The notes: generated from the sequence alone by a model not told the origin. A stretch of 14,480 nucleotides of DNA from an uncultured Collinsella sp. (GCA_900754075.1 CAAEBN010000080.1:1-14480); one strand, 5' to 3'; positions 1 through 7,145 are shown, counted from the stretch's first letter. Translations and numbers: made by a program.

Positions 1-185
1 ACACCGACATCAACATCATCGACACCGCCGAGTTCGCGATCCCCGGCCTTGACGACGAGTTCCGCGTCATCGTGTCTCCGTGGATCCTCTCCTCGCTGAT
101 CACCGATCGCCTTGCCGCTTACTACGAGACGGTCACCAAGCACAACCTCAACTACCGTCGCTACTATCACCAGTTCGACTACTAA
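1..185 (+). CDS. C-terminal fragment, probable SIS-domain sugar isomerase/deglycase (partial)
   Basis: The window opens inside a reading frame whose codons start at position 3 and which ends at TAA 183-185. About 60 residues are visible. They include SPWILSSLITDRLAAYYE and a terminus rich in Arg and Tyr (RRYYHQFDY). A closing amphipathic helix followed by an RRYY..xxY tail resembles the C-terminus of SIS-family sugar-phosphate isomerases and fructosamine-6-phosphate deglycases (FrlB/AgaS type), but the SIS domain itself lies outside the window. The next gene is a FrlC-like epimerase, and in E. coli frlB and frlC are neighbours, which supports the guess. That a real gene ends here is fairly certain from codon usage; the family assignment is an inference and could be wrong. 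Confidence 0.5.
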   Translation, partial: TDINIIDTAEFAIPGLDDEFRVIVSPWILSSLITDRLAAYYETVTKHNLNYRRYYHQFDY

Positions 186-208
186 GAGCAAATAACGTTT
201 GTGTAATC

Positions 209-241
209 GGGCCTCGCTCCTATATGGAACGGGGCCTCGCT
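209..241. repeat. short direct repeat before the epimerase gene
   Basis: The ten bases GGGCCTCGCT occur at 209-218 and again at 232-241, just upstream of the ribosome binding site of the FrlC-like gene. The two copies are 23 bases apart, about two helical turns. This could be chance in GC-rich DNA or a small operator; nothing else supports a role. Confidence 0.35.
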
Positions 242-258
242 TGGGTTGGAGAGTAATT

Positions 259-1095
259 ATGAGCTATCCCCAGCTTGCCGTCATGAATATCAGCCATCGT
301 TATTTTGACCTTGAGGAGTTCTTTTCTTCGGCGTCGGCTTCGGGCTACACGTGTTGCGAGCTTTGGACCGGGGCGATGCATCTGTATGTCGATTGCCATG
401 GATACGATTCGCTCGAGCAGGTGCGGGAGCTATCACAGCGGTATGGGGTTCGGATTGTGGGGCTTTGTCCCGAACAGAACAATCCCAAGCCGTGGAATAT
501 CGCGGCGCGCGGGAATGAGGCGCGCGCTCGCACGCTCGCGTACTTTAAGAACGTTGTGGATATCGCGGCGGAACTTGGAGCCGAGCAGGTCATGGTCTCG
601 AGCGGCTGGGCATTTTTGAACGAGCCGATCGAGGATGCGTGGGGTCGCAGCGCCTCGATGCTGCGTGCGATTGCCGAGCATGCGGGAGAGCGCGGCGTGC
701 GACTGGTGCTCGAGGCCCTACAGCCGGTTGAGTCGATGATCGTGAACTCGGCGGCCGACACGAAGCGCATGATCGAGGCAGTTGATCATCCGGCACTTAA
801 GGCGTGTCTGGATTTGGGCGCTATGGCGGTGGCAGGGGATACCATCGACGATTATTTCGATCTGCTTGGCGATGATGTCGCCCACGTGCATTTTGTCGAT
901 GTTGCGGCAGACGGCACGACGCATCTTGCTTGGGGTGACGGCGACCGCGATATGCGCGCCGACCTAGATAGGCTGGTGGCGCGCGGCTATCGCGGAGTTG
1001 TTTCGGCCGAGACCTATGACTGGCGCTATTTTGCCAATCCCGCGGCAGCCGACGCTCAGGTTATGGCGGAGTACCGACGCGCGATTGGCGCCTAA
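259..1095 (+). CDS. sugar phosphate isomerase/epimerase, FrlC / tagatose-3-epimerase-like TIM barrel
   Basis: A 278-residue protein of the xylose-isomerase-like TIM-barrel (AP endonuclease 2) family. The four metal ligands expected for the ketose 3-epimerase group are visible: Glu152 (LVLEALQP), Asp185 (CLDLG), His211 (HVHFVD) and Glu251 (SAETYD). The N-terminal GYTCCELWTG and the IVGLCPEQNNPKPWN stretch match my memory of E. coli fructoselysine 3-epimerase FrlC better than that of hydroxypyruvate isomerase. The role is probably cytoplasmic C3 epimerisation of a ketose or fructosamine; the substrate is unproven. The ATG at 259 is chosen because GGAGAG at 248-253 lies five bases upstream. An in-frame TTG at 199 has no such site and would add unrelated residues. 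It is probably co-transcribed with the truncated gene upstream, as the gap is about 70 bases. Confidence 0.82.
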   Translation: MSYPQLAVMNISHRYFDLEEFFSSASASGYTCCELWTGAMHLYVDCHGYDSLEQVRELSQRYGVRIVGLCPEQNNPKPWNIAARGNEARARTLAYFKNVVDIAAELGAEQVMVSSGWAFLNEPIEDAWGRSASMLRAIAEHAGERGVRLVLEALQPVESMIVNSAADTKRMIEAVDHPALKACLDLGAMAVAGDTIDDYFDLLGDDVAHVHFVDVAADGTTHLAWGDGDRDMRADLDRLVARGYRGVVSAETYDWRYFANPAAADAQVMAEYRRAIGA

Positions 1096-1097
1096 GT

Positions 1098-1278
1098 GGG
1101 ACAGGGCGCCGAGTTGGCGTTTGACGCTTTTTGAGAAACGGGACGTGCTTTCCGCTTGAGGCTTCTGGCGGAAAGCACGTCCCAGAACAGGCGCTCAGAA
1201 TGGGACACACTTTCCGCTGAGGACCTCAACCGGAAACCGCATCCCAGTTTTTGGCTGGCGGGCGGGACGCGCTTTCCC
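1098..1278. repeat. tandem GGGAC-headed inverted repeats (REP-like array)
   Basis: The 326-base gap between the epimerase gene and hisZG contains several related arms with the approximate consensus GGGACrygCTTTCCgc. The first palindrome is a perfect 16-bp stem (1140-1155 with 1168-1183) and a 12-base loop. The second pairs 1201-1216 with 1231-1246 at 12 of 16 positions and has a tight inner TGAGG/CCTCA stem at 1218-1228. A third, unpaired arm lies at 1264-1278, and a bare GGGAC lies at 1098-1102 right after the epimerase stop. Degenerating tandem palindromes of this kind look like REP-type elements. The first hairpin could also help end upstream transcription, although no T-run follows it. 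Confidence 0.7.
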
Positions 1279-1340
1279 CTATGTTTCCAAATGAATACGC
1301 TGTGAGCCGAGGAAGACGATTCTCCCCGCAAACACTCTAG

Positions 1341-1346
1341 TATGCT
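1341..1346 (+). promoter_or_regulatory. candidate -10 element for the his operon
   Basis: TATGCT lies about 75 bases before the hisZG start in an A/T-richer patch (CTCTAGTATGCTAAAGTAC). It would start transcription near 1352, just before the leader hairpin. No convincing -35 is seen at 16-18 bases upstream, so this is only a candidate. Confidence 0.3.
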
Positions 1347-1354
1347 AAAGTACC

Positions 1355-1386
1355 CAGAAGACCGGCGGAGCTATGCCGGTCTTCTG
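1355..1386 (+). promoter_or_regulatory. perfect 12-bp leader hairpin upstream of hisZG
   Basis: CAGAAGACCGGC at 1355-1366 pairs perfectly with GCCGGTCTTCTG at 1375-1386 around an 8-base loop. It ends 20 bases before the Shine-Dalgarno of hisZG. If the -10 at 1341 is real, this hairpin forms the very 5' end of the his mRNA. It could stabilise the transcript or be part of an attenuation or protein-binding switch. The trailing bases (TTCTATATG) are not a proper U-tract, so a simple intrinsic terminator is less likely. I see no histidine-rich leader peptide and no T-box consensus nearby. Confidence 0.55.
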
Positions 1387-1421
1387 TTCTATATGAAACG
1401 CAGCATGAGGAGGCTCACCAG

Positions 1422-3137
1422 ATGACGGCCACACCGTGGGGATTCCGGGACATATTGCCCGAGGAGGCTCAGGCGCGCGAGGAGATTGCGCTGACGGTGA
1501 AGGGCTGCTTCAGGGAGCATCATTACCTTCCGGTCGAGACGCCGCTGCTCGAGGACAAGGGTTCGCTTGAGGAAGGCGGACGCATTGCGGACACGCCGTT
1601 TAAGCTCTTTGATGATGACGGTCGCCTGCTGGTGGTCCGTCCCGACAACACGCTGCCGATCGTGCGCTTGGTTTCGACCCGCATGCGCGCGGCCGATTTG
1701 CCGCTGCGCCTTCGCTACGAGGCGCCGGTGGTTCGTGAGTGCCAGCGCAATGCCGGCGGCTCGCGCCAGTTTACACAACTGGGCTTTGAGCTAATCGGTG
1801 CGGGCGATACCGCGGGCGATGTCGAGATTGTGTCGCTCGTGGCCGAGGCCGTGCGTAAGCTCGCGCTGCCCGATGCGCGCATTATCGCAGGTAGCGTGCG
1901 TCCGTTTAAGGAGCTGCTTGCGGCCTGTGAGGATCGTGAGCTGGCTGCCGAGGCCCTGCGCTGCGTGCATGCCAACGACTTTGTGGGCCTCGATGCCCGC
2001 GTGGCGGAAAGCGCCGAGTCCGAGGCCGTTAAGGTCGCCATTAGCGAGCTGCCGCGCCTGCACGGTGGTGCCGAGGTGCTCGACCGCGTGGATGCGCTGC
2101 TGGAGGCTGCCGGCATCGTCGCGCCGCTGACGCGCGAACTGCGTGCCCTGGTCGAGGGCCTGGCTCCCGAGGACGCCCAGGTGCTGTCCTTCGACTTCTC
2201 CATCATGAACTCTTTTGATTACTACACGGGTCTGGTCTTTAAGGCCTATGCCGGCGGCCTGCCCGATCCGGTCGGTTCGGGCGGACGCTACGACTCCATC
2301 TTTACCGGTGCATTTAGCGACGGTATCGAGGTGCCGGCGGCGGGCTTCGCCTTTTCGCTCGAGCGCCTGGAGGCCGCACACACCTCGGCCGAGGACGCCG
2401 CTTCCGACGGCGATCACGCCGCGGGCCGTGGCGCCGAGGGCCCGCTGCGCATCGCCGTGCCCAAGGGCTCGCTTAAGGCCGATACGCTCGACGTGCTCGA
2501 GGCCGCGGGCCTGGACGTCTCTGAGCTGCGTGACCCCGGCCGTCACCTGATCGTGCGCGGCCGCGACACGCGTGTCGGCGAGGGCACGGTCGGCGATATC
2601 GAGTTTGTCATCGTACGCCCCAGCGATGCGCCCGCCTTTGTGGGCTGCGGTGGTGCCGATTGCGGCATCTGCGGTTGGGACTCGCTCATCGAGGCCGACC
2701 TCAACTTGCTGCAGCTGGTCGATCTGGGCTATGGCCTGTGCACGTTTATCGAGGCGGAGCCCGCGTGGCGCGCCGGTCAGGCCGAGCGCAACTATGCCCG
2801 CCGCGGGTCGCTTCGCGTGGCAACTAAGTACCCGCGCATCGCGAGTGCCTGGTATGCCGAGCGCGGCGTGAACGCCGACATCGTTTCGCTGCACGGCAAC
2901 ATCGAGCTGGGCCCCATCGTCGGCATGACCGATCGCATCGTGGATATTACCGCCACGGGCGCCACGCTGCGCGACAACGACCTGGTCATCACCGGCCGCA
3001 TCATGGACTGCACGGCCCACTTCTTTGTCAATCCGGGTGCCGCGCGCTTGGATCCGCGCGTGCGCAACCTGGCCGATCGCCTGGCTGCGGCCGTTAAGGA
3101 CAAACATTTTGAGCCCGTCGCGGGCTCGGCACAATAG
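1422..3137 (+). CDS. hisZG: ATP phosphoribosyltransferase, HisZ regulatory domain fused to short-form HisG
   Basis: A 571-residue fusion carrying both subunits of the first step of histidine synthesis (ATP + PRPP to phosphoribosyl-ATP). Residues 1 to about 320 are HisZ, a paralogue of the HisRS catalytic core: TPWGFRDILPEEA at the N-terminus, a motif-2-like region with LRYEAPVVRECQRNAGGSRQFTQLGFELIG, and MNSFDYYTGLVF. The Arg of the HisRS signature RGLDYYTG is absent, which marks HisZ rather than a tRNA synthetase. A linker of about 20 residues rich in Ala, Gly and Asp follows. HisG starts near Leu342 (LRIAVPKGSLK) and shows ADCGICGWDSLIEAD, VATKYPRIAS, LHGNIELGPIVG and the PRPP-binding loop IVDITATGATLRDN. 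There is no C-terminal ACT-like regulatory domain, as expected for the short form that needs HisZ. ATG 1422 is supported by GAGGAGG at 1407-1413. It is the first gene of the his cluster. Confidence 0.93.
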   Translation: MTATPWGFRDILPEEAQAREEIALTVKGCFREHHYLPVETPLLEDKGSLEEGGRIADTPFKLFDDDGRLLVVRPDNTLPIVRLVSTRMRAADLPLRLRYEAPVVRECQRNAGGSRQFTQLGFELIGAGDTAGDVEIVSLVAEAVRKLALPDARIIAGSVRPFKELLAACEDRELAAEALRCVHANDFVGLDARVAESAESEAVKVAISELPRLHGGAEVLDRVDALLEAAGIVAPLTRELRALVEGLAPEDAQVLSFDFSIMNSFDYYTGLVFKAYAGGLPDPVGSGGRYDSIFTGAFSDGIEVPAAGFAFSLERLEAAHTSAEDAASDGDHAAGRGAEGPLRIAVPKGSLKADTLDVLEAAGLDVSELRDPGRHLIVRGRDTRVGEGTVGDIEFVIVRPSDAPAFVGCGGADCGICGWDSLIEADLNLLQLVDLGYGLCTFIEAEPAWRAGQAERNYARRGSLRVATKYPRIASAWYAERGVNADIVSLHGNIELGPIVGMTDRIVDITATGATLRDNDLVITGRIMDCTAHFFVNPGAARLDPRVRNLADRLAAAVKDKHFEPVAGSAQ

Positions 3138-3242
3138 CGCGAGCACGCACGGGCGCCCCAACGTACGGGCTGCGGGCCGACTGGCGCCGCCGCCCGGCCT
3201 CTCGTTTTTCGAACACAACCTCGACCGATAGGGGATACCGAT
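3138..3242. other. hisZG-hisD spacer
   Basis: This 105-base gap is the first loose joint in the his cluster. It contains a GC-rich stretch in which GGCCG and CGGCC near 3176-3200 could pair, followed by CTCTCGTTTTT. That is a weak, possibly leaky terminator-like arrangement. AGGGGATA just before the ATG at 3243 serves as ribosome binding site for hisD. No open frame in the gap looks real. Confidence 0.3.
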
Positions 3243-4679
3243 ATGAAGACCATCAAGCTTGCTCCCGGCGAGCGCCTCGTTACCAATCAGCTCAACCGCA
3301 AGGGCGTGCTGCCGCAAAACATCGTCGACGCCGCCCGCGATATCGTGGCAAACGTGCGCGCCAACGGCGATGCCGCGGTGTGCGATTACTGTCAGCGTTT
3401 TGACGGCGTTGAGCTGCAGAGCTTTCGTCTGCCGCAAGAGCAGATCGATGCCGCGCTCGAAGGCCTCGACCCGGCCTTTGTCGCCGCGCTCGAGAAGGCT
3501 GCACGCCAGATTCGCGAGTTCCACCAGCGCGAGGTCGAGCAGAGCTGGTTTACCACGCGTGCGGACGGCACGATGCTCGGCGTTAAGGTGACCCCGCTTG
3601 CGGCGGCCGGCATCTACGTGCCGGGCGGTCGCGCACAGTATCCCTCCACGGTGCTCATGAATGCCATTCCCGCCAAGGTGGCCGGCGTCAAGCGCGTGGT
3701 CATGGTGACCCCGCCGCAAAAAGACGGCCTGATCAGCCCCTACACGCTCGCCGCGGCAAAGCTCGGCGGCGTGGACGAGATCTATATGGTGGGCGGCGCC
3801 CAGGCCGTGGCCGCGCTGGCATACGGTACCGAGACCATTCCGCGCGTCGACAAAATCACCGGCCCGGGCAACGCCTTTGTTGCGGCGGCCAAGCAGATTG
3901 TCTCGGGCGATGTGGGAATCGACATGGTCGCCGGTCCGTCCGAGGTCTGCGTGCTGGCCGATGCCACGGCCAAGCCCATGGTGGTCGCGGCCGACCTGAT
4001 GGCCCAGGCCGAGCACGATCCGCTGGCAGCCTGCTATCTGGTGACCTGCGACGAGCAGTTTACGCGCGAGGTCGAGGCGGGTATCGACATCCTGGTGGCG
4101 CAGTCCCCGCGTGCCGAGATCACGCGCGCCTCACTCGATAACGAGGGCACTATCGTGGTGGCCGCCGACATGGCCGCCGCTGTCGAGGCGGTGAACACCG
4201 TGGCGCCCGAGCACCTGGAGCTGCACTGCAAGGATGCGATGGGCCTGCTCGGCGGCATTCGCAACGCCGGCGCCATCTTTGTGGGCGCTTGGAGCTCCGA
4301 GCCGCTCGGCGATTATGTTGCCGGCCCCAACCACACGCTGCCGACCGGCGGCACGGCCATGTTCTCCAACCCGCTTTCGGTGGAGGAGTTCGTCAAGCGC
4401 TCGAGTGTCATTTGCTATACACCCGAGGGCCTGCTCTCCGACGCTCCCGCTACGCAGCGCCTGGCCGAGGCCGAGGGCCTGTGGGCGCACGCGCTTTCGG
4501 CCGCACTGCGCCGCCGCGTGCTGGAGCAGGGCGAGGATGCCGTGAGCGCCGCGTCGTTGGCCGCGGCCGACCTGACCAAGGTCGCCTGGCCGGGCGACGC
4601 CGTGGCGACGGTTGCCGAGGGTGTGGACCTGGCGGCGGCTGCGGGCGGTGCCGCTGGCGCGGTCGTCAAGGAGGCCTAA
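3243..4679 (+). CDS. hisD: histidinol dehydrogenase
   Basis: Catalyses the last two steps, the NAD-dependent oxidation of L-histidinol to L-histidine via histidinal. The zinc ligands line up with the family: Gln255 and His258 (AQAEHDP), Asp357 (GDYVAGPNH) and His416 (EGLWAHA). The catalytic pair Glu323-His324 lies in VAPEHLEL. Other hallmarks are AAGIYVPGGRAQYPSTVLMNAIPA and KITGPGNAFVAAAK. At 478 residues the protein is longer than the usual 430 or so. The extra 45-50 residues follow His416 and form an Ala/Val-rich, low-complexity tail (about residues 430-478) that ends in the hisC Shine-Dalgarno (codons for Lys-Glu-Ala). The start ATG has AGGGGATA upstream. The hisC start follows the stop by one base, so the two are translationally linked. 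Confidence 0.96.
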   Translation: MKTIKLAPGERLVTNQLNRKGVLPQNIVDAARDIVANVRANGDAAVCDYCQRFDGVELQSFRLPQEQIDAALEGLDPAFVAALEKAARQIREFHQREVEQSWFTTRADGTMLGVKVTPLAAAGIYVPGGRAQYPSTVLMNAIPAKVAGVKRVVMVTPPQKDGLISPYTLAAAKLGGVDEIYMVGGAQAVAALAYGTETIPRVDKITGPGNAFVAAAKQIVSGDVGIDMVAGPSEVCVLADATAKPMVVAADLMAQAEHDPLAACYLVTCDEQFTREVEAGIDILVAQSPRAEITRASLDNEGTIVVAADMAAAVEAVNTVAPEHLELHCKDAMGLLGGIRNAGAIFVGAWSSEPLGDYVAGPNHTLPTGGTAMFSNPLSVEEFVKRSSVICYTPEGLLSDAPATQRLAEAEGLWAHALSAALRRRVLEQGEDAVSAASLAAADLTKVAWPGDAVATVAEGVDLAAAAGGAAGAVVKEA

Positions 4680-4680
4680 T

Positions 4681-5796
4681 ATGGCCGAGCTGGCGCCCCG
4701 TATGAAGGAGCTCGTCCAGCCTTACCTGGCCGGCATTGAGCCCTACGATCCCAACTTTACGCCCACGCGCATCAACCTTTCGGCCAACGAGAACACCTAT
4801 CCCGTGCCGGCCGGCGTGCGCGAGGCGATCGACGCGGCCCTGGCTGCTACACCGCTCAACCGCTATCCCGATCCCATGTCCAACGACCTGCGCGACGAGC
4901 TTGCTGCCTGGCATGGCGTGACGCGCGAGAATATCTGCGTGGGCAACGGTGGCGACGAGCTGCTCTATAACTACCTGCTGGCGTTTGGCGGCGCGGGGCG
5001 GACCCTGCTCAACTGCCCGCCGTGCTTTAGCGAGTATGCCTTCTTTGCATCTCTGTGCCAGACCGAGGTGCGCGACGTGTGGCGCGATCCCGCGACCTTT
5101 GAGCTCGACCAGGCAGCCGTGCTTGCGGCGGCGCCCGAGTGCAGCCTTGCCATCGTGACCTCGCCCAATAACCCCACGGGCGACGTGGTGCCGCTCGACT
5201 TTGTCGCGGCCCTGTGCGATGCCTGCCCCGGCATGGTGATGGTCGACGAGGCCTACGTGGAGTTTGCCGACGATTCGTTTGGCGCGGCTACCACGGCGCA
5301 GGGGCTTATCGCCGAGCATCCCAACCTGGTGATTTTGCATACGCTGTCCAAGGCGTTTGGCGCTGCCGGCACGCGCCTGGGCTATGTGATCGCGGCGCCC
5401 GAGGTTATTGACGTGTTCGCGGCGATTCGCCAGATCTATTCGGTCAATGTGCTGAGCCAGGCCGCCGCGCTTGCCTGCGTGCGTGCCCGCGATGCGTATA
5501 CGCCCGTGGTGGCACAGGTTGCATCCGAGCGCGAGCGCGAGTTGTGCGCCCTGCGCGCAATGGCCGCCGAGGGCTTGCCCGTGGAGGCGTGGCCGAGCGC
5601 GGCGAATTTTGTGCTCGTGCGTACGCCGCATGCCACGCGCGTGCGCGAGCGTCTGCGTGATGAGTATTCGATTTTGGTGCGCGACTTTAGCTATGCGCCG
5701 GGCCTTGCGGACTGTCTGCGCATCACTGTGGGTACGCCGCAGGAAAACGACGAGGTGCTGGCTGCGTTTGCCGCGCTGGTGAAGGAGGAGATGTAG
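4681..5796 (+). CDS. hisC: histidinol-phosphate aminotransferase
   Basis: A PLP-dependent fold-type I aminotransferase that converts imidazole-acetol phosphate and glutamate to histidinol phosphate. The 371-residue length is standard. Landmarks are RINLSANENTYPVP near the N-terminus, the NRYPDP segment, VGNGGDELL, SPNNPTGDVV, DEAYVEF, and the PLP Schiff-base lysine Lys224 in LSKAFGAAGTRLGY; Arg of TRLGY binds the cofactor phosphate. ATG 4681 is preferred because AAGGAGG at 4668-4674, inside the last hisD codons, is correctly spaced. An earlier in-frame ATG at 4612 would overlap hisD deeply. The stop TAG directly abuts the hisB ATG. Related aromatic aminotransferases exist, but the position between hisD and hisB makes HisC the clear call. 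Confidence 0.96.
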   Translation: MAELAPRMKELVQPYLAGIEPYDPNFTPTRINLSANENTYPVPAGVREAIDAALAATPLNRYPDPMSNDLRDELAAWHGVTRENICVGNGGDELLYNYLLAFGGAGRTLLNCPPCFSEYAFFASLCQTEVRDVWRDPATFELDQAAVLAAAPECSLAIVTSPNNPTGDVVPLDFVAALCDACPGMVMVDEAYVEFADDSFGAATTAQGLIAEHPNLVILHTLSKAFGAAGTRLGYVIAAPEVIDVFAAIRQIYSVNVLSQAAALACVRARDAYTPVVAQVASERERELCALRAMAAEGLPVEAWPSAANFVLVRTPHATRVRERLRDEYSILVRDFSYAPGLADCLRITVGTPQENDEVLAAFAALVKEEM

Positions 5797-6384
5797 ATGG
5801 GCCGTTATGCCGAGGTGACCCGCAAGACGGGTGAGACCGACATTGTCGTAAAGCTCGACCTGGACGGGGGCGGCGTGTGCGATATCTCAACCGGCGTGCC
5901 GTTTTTCGACCACATGCTCAACGCCTTTGGCCGCCATGGCCTGTTCGATTTGACGGTGCATGCGGTGGGCGATGTTGAGGTCGACGCGCATCATACCGTC
6001 GAGGACACGGGCATCGTGCTGGGCGAGGCGTTTTGCCAAGCGCTGGGCGACAAGGCGGGTATTACGCGCTTTGCTGACGCGGCGATTGCCATGGACGAGA
6101 CACTCGTGATGGCCGCCGTGGATATCTCGGGCCGCGGGCAGGCATACTGCGAGCTGCCCGTGCCGACCGAGCGCGTGGGCACCTTTGATACCGAGCTGGC
6201 CGTCGAGTTCTTCTATGCCTTTGCACGCGATGCCAAGCTCACGTTGCACGTGCGCGAGCTGGCGGGCGGCAACTCGCATCACATTATCGAGGCCGCCTTT
6301 AAGGCCGTGGGCCGCACGATGCGCCACGCTTGCGAGCTTGATCCCCGCGTGCAGGGCATCCCCAGCACCAAGGGCTCGCTGTAA
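5797..6384 (+). CDS. hisB: imidazoleglycerol-phosphate dehydratase (monofunctional)
   Basis: Dehydrates imidazole glycerol phosphate to imidazole acetol phosphate. At 195 residues it is only the dehydratase domain, without the N-terminal HAD phosphatase found in the bifunctional enterobacterial HisB, so a separate histidinol-phosphatase is required. The duplicated manganese-binding His/Glu motifs are present: FFDHMLNAFGRHG, DAHHTVEDTGIVLGEA, and GGNSHHIIEAAFKAVGR near the C-terminus. The C-terminal GIPSTKGSL is the family's usual ending. The start ATG immediately follows the hisC stop and uses AAGGAGGAG at 5782-5790. Its TAA stop forms the first bases of a hairpin at 6383-6419. Confidence 0.97.
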   Translation: MGRYAEVTRKTGETDIVVKLDLDGGGVCDISTGVPFFDHMLNAFGRHGLFDLTVHAVGDVEVDAHHTVEDTGIVLGEAFCQALGDKAGITRFADAAIAMDETLVMAAVDISGRGQAYCELPVPTERVGTFDTELAVEFFYAFARDAKLTLHVRELAGGNSHHIIEAAFKAVGRTMRHACELDPRVQGIPSTKGSL

Positions 6385-6419
6385 CCTGCCAAAAAGGGAC
6401 AGGTTTATTTTGGCAGGTT
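6383..6419. repeat. 12-bp perfect inverted repeat between hisB and hisH
   Basis: AACCTGCCAAAA at 6383-6394 pairs perfectly with TTTTGGCAGGTT at 6408-6419 around a 13-base loop that contains GGGACAGG. It begins inside the hisB stop codon and ends 14 bases before the hisH Shine-Dalgarno. The joints just before it (hisC/hisB) and after it (hisH/hisA) have no gap at all, so this looks like an inserted palindromic element. In RNA it would be a hairpin with A:U pairs near the loop. It could act as a weak attenuator or an mRNA-processing or stability element; no strong U-tract follows. Confidence 0.65.
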
Positions 6420-6443
6420 TTGAATGGGAAAAGGGAGGGTCGC

Positions 6444-7145
6444 GTGGGCGAACCGAAGATCGTGGTGATCGACTACCACAAGGGCAACTTGTCGAGCGTT
6501 GCGCGCGGGCTTGCGCGCGCCGGTGCCGCCGCCTGCACATCGGACGATCCGGAGCAGATCCGCAATGCCGACGGTCTGGTCATCCCGGGCGTGGGCGCGT
6601 TCTATGACGCGATCGCCTTTATGCGCCAGAGCGGCGAGGCGGACGCGGTGCTCGATGCCGTCGCCGCCGGAACTCCGTTGCTCGGCATCTGCCTGGGCCT
6701 TCAGCTGTTTTTTGAGCGCGGCAACGAGGGTGTGCCTGCGGACGAGGGCGTGGTCGTGCACGACAGCGCTCCCGAGCGGGCTGACGGTCCCTGGGTCGAT
6801 GGCCTGGGCATTATGCGCGGTTCGTGCACGCGCCTGGAGTCGAGCCGCCTGAAGGTGCCGCACGTGGGCTGGGACCAGGTGCATATGACGCCCGCCGGTG
6901 CGGCCGACCCGCTGCTCGCCGGTTTTGCCGAGGGCGCCAATATGTACTTCACCCACAGCTACGCGGTGGCAGACGACGCTGATGCCGCCGATGTGCTGGC
7001 GCGCACGCACTATACACGGAGTTTCCCGTGCATCGTGCGCCATGGCAACGTGTGGGGCTGCCAGTTCCATCCCGAGAAATCCTCTGCGCTGGGTCAGCGC
7101 ATCCTTAAGAACTTCGTGAGCATCGTCGAGGGGGCCGGCCGATGA
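6444..7145 (+). CDS. hisH: imidazole glycerol phosphate synthase, glutamine amidotransferase subunit
   Basis: A class I glutaminase that supplies ammonia to HisF for making imidazole glycerol phosphate and AICAR from PRFAR. The catalytic triad is visible: Cys83 in LLGICLGLQLFF, and His209 and Glu211 in GCQFHPEKS. KIVVIDYHKGNLSSVARGL at the N-terminus and LGIMRGSC and KVPHVGWDQV in the middle are typical. I choose the GTG at 6444 (233 residues) because GGAGG at 6434-6438 is five bases upstream and family members start just before the KIVVIDY strand. An in-frame TTG at 6420 would put the start inside the hairpin. Its TGA overlaps the hisA ATG (ATGA at 7142-7145), which indicates translational coupling. 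Confidence 0.95.
   Translation: MGEPKIVVIDYHKGNLSSVARGLARAGAAACTSDDPEQIRNADGLVIPGVGAFYDAIAFMRQSGEADAVLDAVAAGTPLLGICLGLQLFFERGNEGVPADEGVVVHDSAPERADGPWVDGLGIMRGSCTRLESSRLKVPHVGWDQVHMTPAGAADPLLAGFAEGANMYFTHSYAVADDADAADVLARTHYTRSFPCIVRHGNVWGCQFHPEKSSALGQRILKNFVSIVEGAGR

Noticed and set aside
1098..1278. CRISPR array
   Set aside because: The repeated arms are arranged as palindromes of unequal spacing and decay, not as identical direct repeats separated by uniform unique spacers, and no cas gene is nearby.
1096..1421. Histidine leader peptide or T-box attenuator before the his operon
   Set aside because: No short frame with a run of CAC/CAT codons and no T-box consensus was seen in this gap. Only inverted repeats and one leader hairpin are visible.
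1422..2400. First half of the fusion as a histidyl-tRNA synthetase
   Set aside because: The class II core is similar, but the Arg of the RGLDYYTG signature is replaced (MNSFDYYTG), the anticodon-binding domain is absent, and HisG follows in frame. HisZ is the better reading.
1791..4016. A very long open frame (about 740 codons) on the minus strand opposite hisZG and hisD
   Set aside because: It is antisense to two well-supported enzymes, its translation matches no family and is rich in Arg, His and Gly. Such shadow frames are common where third positions are almost all G or C.
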